From NCBI RefSeq assembly GCF_008630535.1, contig NZ_VWPH01000008.1, positions 310,001-374,000 of the forward strand: a stretch of 64,000 bases of DNA, read 5' to 3'. This document shows positions 8,573 through 16,250 of the stretch, piece after piece. The position numbers and the translations under genes were made by a program. The notes beneath the pieces are model-generated. The model was not told the origin of the DNA and searched no databases. It saw only the letters and a list, made by a program, of their open reading frames with translations. Each line of letters begins with the position of its first letter. Within the stretch, counting starts at the first letter, position 1. Source of the DNA: Saccharopolyspora hirsuta (lineage in GTDB: Bacteria; Actinomycetota; Actinomycetes; Mycobacteriales; Pseudonocardiaceae).

Positions 8573-8601
8573 CGTTCCGGCGAAACCCCCCGGAGGGAAA
8601 C

Positions 8602-9465
8602 GTGAATCAGCCAGTCACCCTGATCGGCCTGGGGCCGATGGGGCAGGCCATGGTCAACTCGCTGCTCGACGCCGGGCACCCGGTGACGGTGTGGAACCGG
8701 ACCGCCAGCCGCGCCGACGGCGTGGTCGCGCGCGGTGCCGTTCGCGCCGCCACCCCGGCCGAGGCGGTGGGCGCGAGCGAGCTGGTCGTGCTCAGCCTCA
8801 CCGATTACCAGGCGATGTACGACATCCTCGGCCAGGTCGAGGACCTGAGCGGCAAGGTGCTGGTCAACCTCAGCTCGGACAGCCCGGCGAAGACCCGCGA
8901 GGCGGCCGGGTGGGCCGAGGGGCGCGGTGCCCGGTTCCTCACCGGCGGTGTCATGGTGCCCGCGCCGATGGTCGGCACCGAGGCGTCCTACGTGTACTAC
9001 AGCGGGCCTCGGGACGTCTTCGACGCGCACGAGAAGACGCTGGGGATCATCGGCGAACCGCACCACGTGGGCGCCGACCCCGGCCTGGCGCAGCTGTTCT
9101 ACCAGGCCAACCTGGACGTCTTCCTGACCGCGCTGTCGGCCTTCCTGCACGGGGCGGCGCTGCTCGGCTCGGCCGGGGTGCCCGCGAAGGACTTCGCGCC
9201 GTGGGCGGCTCAGGTCATGCAGTTGGTGATCCACTTCCTGCCGGAGTCCGCCGAGCGGGTCGACGCCGACGAGCACCCCGGGGACCTGAGCACGGTGCGG
9301 ATGATGGGCGCGACCGCCGACCACGTCCTGGCCGCCAGCGAGGAGGCGGGCATCGACCTCGACCTGCCGCGCGCGATCAAGGCGCACTACGACCGGACCA
9401 TCGCCGCGGGCAACGGCGGCGACAACTGGACCCGCCTGGTCGACGGTATCCGCAACCCCCGGTAA
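8602..9465 (+). CDS. Imine-reductase-like NAD(P)-dependent oxidoreductase 3 (Tyr type)
   Basis: 287 aa, closest to the immediately upstream paralog. It shares MNQPVTLIGLGPMGQAMV and WNRTASRAD, carries LVNLSSDSPAKTREAA, and has Tyr in GLAQLFYQAN (about 167). GTG 8602 follows GGAGGG (8592-8597); the frame is open further upstream to 8569 but that would overlap the previous gene. Differences from paralog 2 concentrate in the C-terminal helical domain that lines the active site, as expected if the copies now accept different substrates. A strong hairpin follows the stop. Confidence 0.85.
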   Translation: MNQPVTLIGLGPMGQAMVNSLLDAGHPVTVWNRTASRADGVVARGAVRAATPAEAVGASELVVLSLTDYQAMYDILGQVEDLSGKVLVNLSSDSPAKTREAAGWAEGRGARFLTGGVMVPAPMVGTEASYVYYSGPRDVFDAHEKTLGIIGEPHHVGADPGLAQLFYQANLDVFLTALSAFLHGAALLGSAGVPAKDFAPWAAQVMQLVIHFLPESAERVDADEHPGDLSTVRMMGATADHVLAASEEAGIDLDLPRAIKAHYDRTIAAGNGGDNWTRLVDGIRNPR

Positions 9466-9472
9466 CAGCGCC

Positions 9473-9508
9473 GCGGAGGCCGGTGGGAACCCGCCCACCG
9501 GCCTCCGC
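9473..9508. terminator. Bidirectional terminator hairpin
   Basis: Perfect 15-base arms GCGGAGGCCGGTGGG (9473-9487) and 9494-9508 with a 6-base loop, between the convergent imine-reductase operon and the osmolyte ABC operon. Confidence 0.75.
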
Positions 9509-9517
9509 CCGCACCGG

Positions 9518-10417
9518 TCACTGCCCGGCGAAGGAGTTGATCACCTCCGGGTGCGCGTCGGCCCACTTCTTGGCCGCCTGCTGCTCCTGGCCCTTCTGGG
9601 CGCTGTTGATCTCGTTCTCCAGCGAGGCCAGCTGGTCGTCGGTCAGCTTGAACTTCTTGATCATCTGGGTGACCTCGGGGAAGTCCTGGCTGAACCCGGC
9701 GCGGCCGATCGCGTGCAGCTCCTCGGCCTTGCCCATCGCGCCCTTCGGGTCCTGCAGGTCCTTCAGCGGGTAGCGCGCGTAGGCCCAGTGCGGGTGCCAC
9801 AGGGTCACCACGATCGGCTTCTGGTCCTTGGTCGCCTTGTCCAGGGCGGCCAGCATCGCCGTGGTCGAGGAGGTCTGCAGGGTGTACTCGCCGCCCAGGC
9901 CGTAGGCCGGGATCGCGCTGTCCTTGGTGGTGCGGCTGAGCCCGGCGCCGGGGTCGATGCCGGTGATCACGCCGTTGAACTCCGCGCCCCTGCCCTTGAG
10001 GTCCTCGATCGAGTTGATGTCGGTGAGGTACTTCGGCACCGCGATGTTCAGCGTGCCCTGGTCGTACCAGACGCCGAGGTCCTCCAGCTGCGGTCCGTAC
10101 TGCTTCCAGTAGTCGCCGTGGGTCTGCGGCAGCCAGGCGTCCAGGAAGAGGTCCGGGTTGCGCTGGGCGAGCCCGGCGTAGATCGGGCCGACCTCCAGCT
10201 CGGTGGTGTTCACCGTGTAGCCCTTGCGCTCCAGCAGTTCCTTGTAGAGGTAGGTGACGGCGATGTCCTCGTCCCAGGCGATGTAGCCGATGTTGATCGT
10301 CTTGGACTCCTGGCCGGTCTGGGCCCCGCGGCCGCCGCACCCGGAGGCGAGCAGGACCAGCGCGGCCAGCGCGGCGACGAGCGCGGTGAGTCTCCGTGAT
10401 CTTCTGCTGGACAACAT
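9518..10417 (-). CDS. Glycine betaine/proline-type ABC importer, binding lipoprotein
   Basis: 299 aa. A signal peptide with lipobox LLASGC puts the lipidated Cys at residue 27. The mature part is OpuAC/ProX-like (INIGYIAWDEDIAVTYLYKELLE; DLFLDAWLPQTHGDYWKQYG; KPIVVTLWHPHWAYARYPLKDL). Conserved aromatic residues (Trp of the LFLDAWLP and LWHPHW motifs) fit a cation-pi box for quaternary amines. It captures a compatible solute outside the cell and passes it to the permease encoded 38 bases upstream. Last gene of a three-gene minus-strand operon ordered ATPase, permease, binding protein. The exact ligand (betaine, choline, carnitine or proline) cannot be told from sequence. Confidence 0.9.
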   Translation of the reverse strand: MLSSRRSRRLTALVAALAALVLLASGCGGRGAQTGQESKTINIGYIAWDEDIAVTYLYKELLERKGYTVNTTELEVGPIYAGLAQRNPDLFLDAWLPQTHGDYWKQYGPQLEDLGVWYDQGTLNIAVPKYLTDINSIEDLKGRGAEFNGVITGIDPGAGLSRTTKDSAIPAYGLGGEYTLQTSSTTAMLAALDKATKDQKPIVVTLWHPHWAYARYPLKDLQDPKGAMGKAEELHAIGRAGFSQDFPEVTQMIKKFKLTDDQLASLENEINSAQKGQEQQAAKKWADAHPEVINSFAGQ

Positions 10418-10455
10418 GTGCTACCTGCCTTTCTGCGACGGCCGCGGAACCGGGC

Positions 10456-11352
10456 TCACCCGGTCTTGGCCGCTTTGCGCTCCGCCCGCGCCACCGGCGA
10501 GCGGTCCGAGAGCACGGCGGTGATCCGGTCCAGGTAGACCGCCAGGATCACCACCGCCAGCCCGGCCTCGAACCCCTGGGCGAGCCGGACCCTGGTGACC
10601 GCCTCGTAGATGTTCACGCCCAGTCCCGGGGCGCCGACCATGCCCGCGATGACTACCATCGACAGGGCGAGCATGATCACCTGGTTGATGCCCGCCATGA
10701 TCGACGGCATGGCCAGCGGCAGCTGGATCCCGGTGAGGATCTTGCGGGTGGGCGCGCCGAAGGCCTCGCCCGCCTCGACCACCTCGGTGTCCACCTGGCG
10801 GATGCCCAGCTCGGTGAGCCGCACGCCCGGCGGCAGCGAGAAGATCACGGTGGCCACCACACCCGGGACCTCGCCGATGTTGAAGAACACGATCACCGGG
10901 ACGAGGTAGACGAACGCGGGCATGGTCTGCATCAGGTCCAGCACCGGTCGCAGCACCGCGCTGACCTTGCTGCTGCGGGCCATCAGGATGCCCAGCGGGA
11001 TGCCGATGGCCACCGCGATGACGGTGGCGACCAGCACCAGCGACAGGGTCTGCATCGCCGCCTGGAACTGCTGCATGCTGGCGATCAGGCCGAAGCCGAT
11101 CAGGCTGAACAGGCCGAACCGCCAGCTGCGCAACCACAGCCCGAGGGCGGCGAACACCAGCACCATGACCAGGACGGGCAGGAAGGTCAGCGCGTCGGCC
11201 AGCCCGGTGACCGCGGAGCGCAGGACCAGGTCGATGAAGTCGAACAGCGGGCCGACGTTGTTGTTCAGCCACTCGACGGCCGCCGCGAACCAGTCGCCGA
11301 CCGGGATGCGCGGCACTTCGTACTGGCCGGGGAGGGGGAGCGCGTCACGCAT
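10456..11352 (-). CDS. Glycine betaine/proline-type ABC importer, permease
   Basis: 298 aa membrane permease of the OpuAB/ProW type. The N-terminal segment is followed by a BPD_transp_1 domain with about six hydrophobic helices. The ATPase-contacting EAA loop is visible as VVEAGEAFGAPTRKILTGIQLPLAMPSIMAGI. Its start overlaps the end of the ATPase gene by 8 bases, indicating translational coupling. Together with the neighbours it forms a complete importer for osmoprotectants. Confidence 0.9.
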   Translation of the reverse strand: MRDALPLPGQYEVPRIPVGDWFAAAVEWLNNNVGPLFDFIDLVLRSAVTGLADALTFLPVLVMVLVFAALGLWLRSWRFGLFSLIGFGLIASMQQFQAAMQTLSLVLVATVIAVAIGIPLGILMARSSKVSAVLRPVLDLMQTMPAFVYLVPVIVFFNIGEVPGVVATVIFSLPPGVRLTELGIRQVDTEVVEAGEAFGAPTRKILTGIQLPLAMPSIMAGINQVIMLALSMVVIAGMVGAPGLGVNIYEAVTRVRLAQGFEAGLAVVILAVYLDRITAVLSDRSPVARAERKAAKTG

Positions 11353-12394
11353 CGGAGGCCTCCTTGACCGCCGCGGGCGCCTCGGCCTCGCGGCTCAACG
11401 CCTCGAAGATCGCGGCCGGTGTCACCGCGCCGAGCAGCTGCTGCCGGTCGTCGATCACCGGCACCGGCTCCGGCTGGTCGCCCAGCCGCAGGAACAGCTC
11501 CCGCATGGGCGTGTCGGCGGGCACCGGCTCCGCGCCCGACGGGGCGTCGACCTGCGGGTCCGCCAGCGCCGCCGCGGTGAGCACCCGGCTGCGGTCGACG
11601 TCCTGGACGAACTTGGCCACGTAGTCGTCGGCCGGTTCCCGCAGGATCTGCTCGGCGGTGCCGATCTGCACGATCCGCCCGGCCCGCATCATCGCGATCC
11701 GGTCGCCCAGGCGCATCGCCTCGTTGAGGTCGTGGGTGATGAAGATGATCGTCTTGCCCAGCTTGGCGTTGAGGTTGAGCAGCTGGTCCTGCATCTCGCG
11801 CTTGATCAGCGGGTCCAGCGCGCTGAACGCCTCGTCCATCAGCAGCACGTCGGTCTGCGCGGCCAGGGCGCGCGCCAGCCCGACGCGCTGCCGCATCCCG
11901 CCGGAGAGCTGCTGCGGGTAGCGGTCGCCCCAGCCCTCCAGGCCCACCAGGTTCAGCGCCTCGTCTGCCTTCTCGGCGAGCTCCTGCTTGCTCGCGCCCC
12001 GGATCTTCAACCCGTAGGCGACGTTGTCCAGCACGGTCCGGTGCGGGAAGAGCGCGAAGTGCTGGAAGACCATGCTCATCTTCTCCTGGCGCATCGCGCG
12101 CAGCGCCTTGCCGGACATCGCGGTGATGTCCTCGCCGTCGACGAGCACCCGGCCGGAGGTGGGCGTGAGCAGCCCGTTGAGCATCCGGATCAGGGTGGAC
12201 TTGCCGGAGCCGGACAGGCCCATGACGACGAACGTCTCGCCCTCGGCCACCTCGAACGACGCGTCCACCACCGCGGCGGTGCCGCCCGCCTCCTTGATCT
12301 CGTCTTGGTCGGCCCCGGCCTCCAGTCGGCGAACCAGCTCCGTCGGCTGCGGCCCGAAGATCTTGTAGAGCCGTTCCACGCGTACCGATGTCAC
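11345..12394 (-). CDS. Glycine betaine/proline-type ABC importer, ATPase with CBS domain
   Basis: 349 aa. Walker A GLSGSGKST (59-67), signature LSGGMRQRVGLARAL, Walker B VLLMDEAFSALD, then ITHDLNEA. The extended N-terminus (ELVRRLEAGADQDEIKEAGG) is typical of ProV/OpuAA. The C-terminal ~90 residues carry a CBS-like segment ending AAIFEALSREAE; CBS domains in this family sense ionic strength or bind nucleotides. First gene of the operon, transcribed away from mshC. No riboswitch could be recognised upstream. Confidence 0.9.
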   Translation of the reverse strand: MTSVRVERLYKIFGPQPTELVRRLEAGADQDEIKEAGGTAAVVDASFEVAEGETFVVMGLSGSGKSTLIRMLNGLLTPTSGRVLVDGEDITAMSGKALRAMRQEKMSMVFQHFALFPHRTVLDNVAYGLKIRGASKQELAEKADEALNLVGLEGWGDRYPQQLSGGMRQRVGLARALAAQTDVLLMDEAFSALDPLIKREMQDQLLNLNAKLGKTIIFITHDLNEAMRLGDRIAMMRAGRIVQIGTAEQILREPADDYVAKFVQDVDRSRVLTAAALADPQVDAPSGAEPVPADTPMRELFLRLGDQPEPVPVIDDRQQLLGAVTPAAIFEALSREAEAPAAVKEASDA

Positions 12395-12867
12395 CGAATC
12401 GCCTCCGCCCGCTTCGCCGACCCGGGCGCGGTCCGCACCCGGTGCCGGGGCAGCGTGAATTGTCGAACCGACCGATCAACCCACGGTGCCCGGATTCGCG
12501 TCACAACCCTTTCGGTCCAGTTCGCCGATCATACGTCGCGGAAAGGCCGTGTCCAGCCGATCGGGTGAAGATCTTATTTCGATCGAGATGTTTCCCGGCT
12601 GCCTTCCGAGGTCGCTGACCAGGCGTTATCTGGTGCTTTGACGTGCAATTACGCTGATTTTTCGTCCTAATGATCCCACTTTGGCGGCGGTATGGCGAAG
12701 TGGTTCTCGGAAAGGATCAAGTCGCTTCGCGAAGTGTCGGTACGACCGATTTGCGCCGACTCGCGGGAAGATCGGGAACCAAGCAGTTTGTTGATCGGAA
12801 TCCGATTGTTCCCGTAATGGGCGCACGGCGCGGTCGGGCGTTCGGGGCGATCCGGAGCTCCCACGAT

Positions 12868-12884
12868 GTGATACGGGCTATCAC
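12868..12884. promoter_or_regulatory. GTGATA-N5-TATCAC inverted repeat upstream of mshC
   Basis: 6-base arms around CGGGC, about 33 bases before the mshC -10 box, thus overlapping the expected -35. It is a candidate operator for an unidentified regulator. The spacing does not fit the CRP/GlxR consensus. Confidence 0.35.
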
Positions 12885-12916
12885 CCGGACGGCGGCATCC
12901 ACCCGAGGGGGACGTT

Positions 12917-12922
12917 TAAGGT
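12917..12922 (+). promoter_or_regulatory. -10 box (TAAGGT) of mshC
   Basis: It lies 7 bases before ATG 12930 and there is no SD sequence, so a leaderless transcript is likely. Confidence 0.45.
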
Positions 12923-12929
12923 CGGGTGC

Positions 12930-14165
12930 ATGCAACCCTGGTCATCGGTTCCCGTGCCTCGCGTGCCGGGCACGCCACGTCCGCTGCACCTCTTCGACAC
13001 CGCGGCCGGTGCGGTCAAGCCCACCGAACCCGGTCCGGTCGCGCGGATGTACGTGTGCGGCATCACGCCGTACGACGCCACCCACCTCGGTCACGCCGCC
13101 ACCTACCTGGCGTTCGACCTGGTCCACCGGGTGTGGCTGGACAACGGTCACCAGGTGCACTACGTGCAGAACGTCACCGACATCGACGACCCGCTGCTGG
13201 AGCGCGCCGAGCGCGACAACGAGGACTGGGTGGTGCTCGCGATGCGCGAGACCGCGCTGTTCCGCGAGGACATGGAGGCGCTGCGGGTGGTCCCGCCCGC
13301 GGACTTCGTCGGCGCGGTCGAGTCCATCCCGGAGATCGTCGAGGCGGTCGGCAAGCTGCTGGCCTCCGGCGCGGCCTACCGGGTCGACGACGAGCACCCG
13401 GACATCTACTTCCGCCACCGGGCCAGCGGCCGCTTCGGCTACGAGTCCAACTACGACGACGAGACCATGCGCGCCTTCTTCGCCGAGCGCGGCGGCGACC
13501 CGGACCGGGCGGGCAAGGAGCACCCGCTGGACGCGCTGCTGTGGCGGGCCGCCCGCGACGGCGAGCCGTCCTGGGAGTCCGAGCTGGGGCCGGGCCGTCC
13601 GGGCTGGCACCTGGAGTGCTCGGTCATCGCGCTGAACCGGCTGGGCCTGGGCTTCGACGTGCAGGGCGGCGGCTCGGACCTGATCTTCCCGCACCACGAG
13701 TTCAGCGCCGCGCACGCCGAGTCGCTGACCGGCGAGTTCCCGTTCGCCCGGCACTACGTGCACGCCGGGATGATCGGGCTGGACGGCGAGAAGATGTCCA
13801 AGTCCAAGGGCAACCTGGTGTTCGTCTCCCGGCTGCGCGGCGACCGGGTGGACCCGATGGCCATCCGGCTGGCGCTGCTGGACGGCCACTACCGCACCGA
13901 CCGGTCCTGGACGGCCGACGCGCTGACCGCGGGCACGGCCCGGCTGGCGCGCTGGCGCCAGGCCGTCGCGCTGGAGTCTGCCCCGGCGGCGGAGTCGGCG
14001 GTCGCCCAGCTGCGCGAGCGGCTGTCCGACGACCTCGACACCCCGCAGGCGCTGCGGGCCGTCGACGCCTGGGTGGAGGAGGCGCTGACCACCGGCGGCT
14101 CCGACCGCGAGGCGCCGCAGCTGATCCGCACCGCCGTCGACGCCCTGCTCGGCGTCGAGCTCTGA
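12930..14165 (+). CDS. mshC: L-cysteine:GlcN-Ins ligase (mycothiol biosynthesis)
   Basis: 411 aa, the usual MshC length. The ATP-dependent ligase joins cysteine to 1D-myo-inosityl 2-amino-2-deoxy-alpha-D-glucopyranoside, the penultimate step of mycothiol synthesis. It is a shortened cysteinyl-tRNA-synthetase-like enzyme: HIGH motif as HLGH within [17 protein letters not shown], where the Cys is a zinc ligand; [29 protein letters not shown]; and the KMSKS loop [10 protein letters not shown]. The short C-terminus without a tRNA-binding domain, and the [17 protein letters not shown] signature, separate it from CysS. Expressed from its own, probably leaderless, promoter. Confidence 0.95.
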   Translation: MQPWSSVPVPRVPGTPRPLHLFDTAAGAVKPTEPGPVARMYVCGITPYDATHLGHAATYLAFDLVHRVWLDNGHQVHYVQNVTDIDDPLLERAERDNEDWVVLAMRETALFREDMEALRVVPPADFVGAVESIPEIVEAVGKLLASGAAYRVDDEHPDIYFRHRASGRFGYESNYDDETMRAFFAERGGDPDRAGKEHPLDALLWRAARDGEPSWESELGPGRPGWHLECSVIALNRLGLGFDVQGGGSDLIFPHHEFSAAHAESLTGEFPFARHYVHAGMIGLDGEKMSKSKGNLVFVSRLRGDRVDPMAIRLALLDGHYRTDRSWTADALTAGTARLARWRQAVALESAPAAESAVAQLRERLSDDLDTPQALRAVDAWVEEALTTGGSDREAPQLIRTAVDALLGVEL

Positions 14166-14177
14166 ACCGCGGTCCGA

Positions 14178-14219
14178 CCGCAGGGGGTGCCAGTTCTGCC
14201 TGGACTGGTGCCCCTGCGG
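14178..14219. terminator. Terminator hairpin after mshC
   Basis: The imperfect arms 14178-14194 and 14204-14219 (CCGCAGGGG paired with CCCCTGCGG at the base) lie 12 bases past the stop. Confidence 0.6.
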
Positions 14220-14322
14220 CGTCCGGTTCGGGCAGGGCTGACACCCGGACCGACGCGCCGGGGCGCGTCGGGAATGCTGGTGGGCGCGTGAGCGCGCGCA
14301 GGACGGAAGGGTGGTCGCCGGG

Positions 14323-15552
14323 ATGCGGAAGGTCCTGATCGTCGGAGCGGGGCAGGCCGGGCTGCAGCTGGCCTTGGGCCTGCAGGCCCGGCAGTACGAG
14401 GTGACCTTGGTGTCCGGGCGGACGCCGGAGCAGATCCGCGGCGGGCGGGTGATGTCCACGCAGGCGATGTTCGCCACCGCGCTGGCCAACGAACGCGCGC
14501 ACGGCCTGAACTTCTGGGACGCCGAAGCACCGCCCATCACCGGCCTGCGCAAGACCGTCGAGAAGCCGGGGGAGGGGCGGCTGCTGGACTGGCGGGGCGA
14601 GTTCTCCCGGCCCGCGCAGTCGGTGGACCAGCGGGTGAAGATGGCGCGCTGGCTGGAGCTGTTCGCCGAGCGCGGAGGCGCGGTCGAACCCCGCACCATC
14701 ACCGCGTCCGAGCTGGACGCGATGGCACCGGGGTACGACCTCGTGGTGGTCGCGACGGGGGCCGGGGAGCTGGGCCGGATCTTCGAGCGCGATCCGCGGC
14801 GCTCGCCGTTCACCGAGCCGCAGCGCGCGCTGGCGGTGGCCTACGTGCGCGGTGCCGCGCCGTCCCCGGACGAGCCCGACACCGGTCTGCTCCGGGCGAA
14901 CTCGGTGCCCGGCGTCGGCGACATCTACGTCATCCCCGGCTGCACCTTCGGCGGGGCGTGCGACGTCCTGCTGTTCGAGGGCATCCCGGGCGGCCCGCTG
15001 GACTGCTGGTCGGACCGCCCCGGAGCGGACCAGCAGTGGGCCCGGATGCGGGAGCTGATGCGCGAGCACCTGCCCTCGGAGCACGCGCGGTTCACCGGCG
15101 CGGAGCTGACCGACGAGCGCGCCACCCTGGCCGGTGGCGTGACCCCGGTCGTGCGCAAGCCGGTGGCCGAACTCCCCTCCGGCGCGGTGGTGCTGGGCAT
15201 GGGGGACGCGGTGGTGGCCAACGACCCGATCACCGGGCAGGGCGCCAACGTCGCCAACCGCTGCGCCGAGTCCTACTTGGACAGCATCGTGGCGCGCGGC
15301 GAGCAGCCGTTCGACCGGGCCTGGATGCAGCAGAGCTTCGACCGGTTCTGGCAGCACGCGCAGCACGTGGTGGCCTGGACCAACACGTCGCTGCGCCCGG
15401 CCCAGCCGCACGTGCAGCGGATCATGGCCGCGGCGGCGGAGCACCGGGAGATCCGCGACCGCTTCGCGAACGGCTTCGACGACCCGGCGGACTTCCGGAC
15501 CTGGTTCCTGGACCCGGACGGGGCCGAGGAGTACCTGCGCAGCTTCGGGTGA
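14323..15552 (+). CDS. Styrene-monooxygenase-like flavoprotein
   Basis: 409 aa. Two-component flavin monooxygenase of the StyA type. FAD-binding GxGxxG is at the N-terminus (VLIVGAGQAGLQLALGL), a DLVVVATGAGE segment in the middle and GDAVVANDPITGQGANVANR near the C-terminus. StyA enzymes epoxidise styrene or indole with FADH2 from a separate reductase; no StyB-like reductase is seen here. ATG 14323 is preferred because GGAAGG (14305-14310) is correctly spaced; a GTG at 14311 would sit directly on that SD. Downstream lies a mycothiol-dependent-type protein, which may detoxify products. The substrate is unknown. Confidence 0.8.
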   Translation: MRKVLIVGAGQAGLQLALGLQARQYEVTLVSGRTPEQIRGGRVMSTQAMFATALANERAHGLNFWDAEAPPITGLRKTVEKPGEGRLLDWRGEFSRPAQSVDQRVKMARWLELFAERGGAVEPRTITASELDAMAPGYDLVVVATGAGELGRIFERDPRRSPFTEPQRALAVAYVRGAAPSPDEPDTGLLRANSVPGVGDIYVIPGCTFGGACDVLLFEGIPGGPLDCWSDRPGADQQWARMRELMREHLPSEHARFTGAELTDERATLAGGVTPVVRKPVAELPSGAVVLGMGDAVVANDPITGQGANVANRCAESYLDSIVARGEQPFDRAWMQQSFDRFWQHAQHVVAWTNTSLRPAQPHVQRIMAAAAEHREIRDRFANGFDDPADFRTWFLDPDGAEEYLRSFG

Positions 15553-15621
15553 ACCGATGATTCCTCGCGTCCGCGGCGGTCCAAGCCGGTGACCGACGAT
15601 TCGTCACGCGGAGGAGCACCG

Positions 15622-16161
15622 ATGATCGACCTGAAGCCCGCCTGCCTGCGGATGACCGAGCTGGTGGCGGGCATCGCCGACGAGCAGCTGGACCTCTCCA
15701 CGCCGTGCACCGAGTACGCGGTGCGCGACCTGGTCGCGCACGTGGACGAGGTGGCCCGGGGATTCGCCTCCGTCGCGCGCGGGGACCTGGAGCAGCCGCC
15801 GGTGCCGGAGCTCGGCGCGGACTGGCGGAGCACCGTGGCCGGGCACGTCCGGGATCTGGGCGTCGCGTGGGACGACGAGGCCGCGTGGCGCGGCAGCGCG
15901 GACGCGGCCGGGGTGGAGCTGTCCAACGAGGTGTGGGGGCGCATCGCGCTGACCGAGGTGGTGGTGCACGGCTGGGACCTGGCCCGCGCGACGGGGCAGC
16001 CGTTCGCGCTGCCGGAGGAGACGTTGCGCGCCTGCCTGGAGCACGTCGAGGAGTTCGTGCCGAAGGCCCCGATCCCGGAGCTCTGGGGCGAGCCGGTCGA
16101 CGTCCCGGCGGGCGCCCCGGTGCTGGACCGCATCGTGGCGATCACCGGCCGGAAGCCGTGA
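15622..16161 (+). CDS. MDMPI/DinB-like family protein (TIGR03086 type)
   Basis: 179 aa. Helical-bundle protein like the N-terminal part of mycothiol-dependent maleylpyruvate isomerase: CTEYAVRDLVAHVDEVARGF near the N-terminus and EVVVHGWDLARATG in the middle. The His residues of LVAHV and VHGWDLA are the usual metal ligands of the DinB/MDMPI fold. Members of this superfamily include mycothiol S-transferases. ATG 15622 has GGAGG at 15610-15614; upstream in-frame starts lack an SD. It lies 69 bases after the flavoprotein gene and is codirectional with mshC. The reaction is not determinable from sequence. Confidence 0.8.
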   Translation: MIDLKPACLRMTELVAGIADEQLDLSTPCTEYAVRDLVAHVDEVARGFASVARGDLEQPPVPELGADWRSTVAGHVRDLGVAWDDEAAWRGSADAAGVELSNEVWGRIALTEVVVHGWDLARATGQPFALPEETLRACLEHVEEFVPKAPIPELWGEPVDVPAGAPVLDRIVAITGRKP

Positions 16162-16197
16162 TCAGGCCTGATTGCGCCGGGCGGACTGTACTATTTC

Positions 16198-16209
16198 ACC
16201 CAATTGGGT
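16198..16209. promoter_or_regulatory. 12-base palindrome upstream of the C69-like gene
   Basis: ACCCAATTGGGT is perfectly symmetric, 42 bases before GTG 16251 and just after ACTGTACTATTTC, which may hold a -10. Candidate operator. Confidence 0.35.
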
Positions 16210-16250
16210 TAAGAAGGGATGCGTTGATCACTCGGAGGTAGGAGGCTCAC

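Larger units (their letters stand above)
12395..12929. other. 535-bp divergent intergenic region, osmolyte importer / mshC
   Basis: No supportable gene. It is richer in A and T than its surroundings, especially 12560-12680. It contains a 17-base inverted repeat at 12868-12884 and the likely -10 of mshC. No known riboswitch was recognised on the importer side. Confidence 0.6.

Noticed and set aside
12395..12560. Possible riboswitch (c-di-AMP or other) upstream of the osmolyte importer
   Set aside because: No conserved motif or multi-helix fold could be recognised on the minus strand.
12868..12884. CRP/GlxR site upstream of mshC
   Set aside because: The half-sites resemble TGTGA/TCAC but the spacing is wrong for that consensus; kept only as an unassigned inverted repeat.
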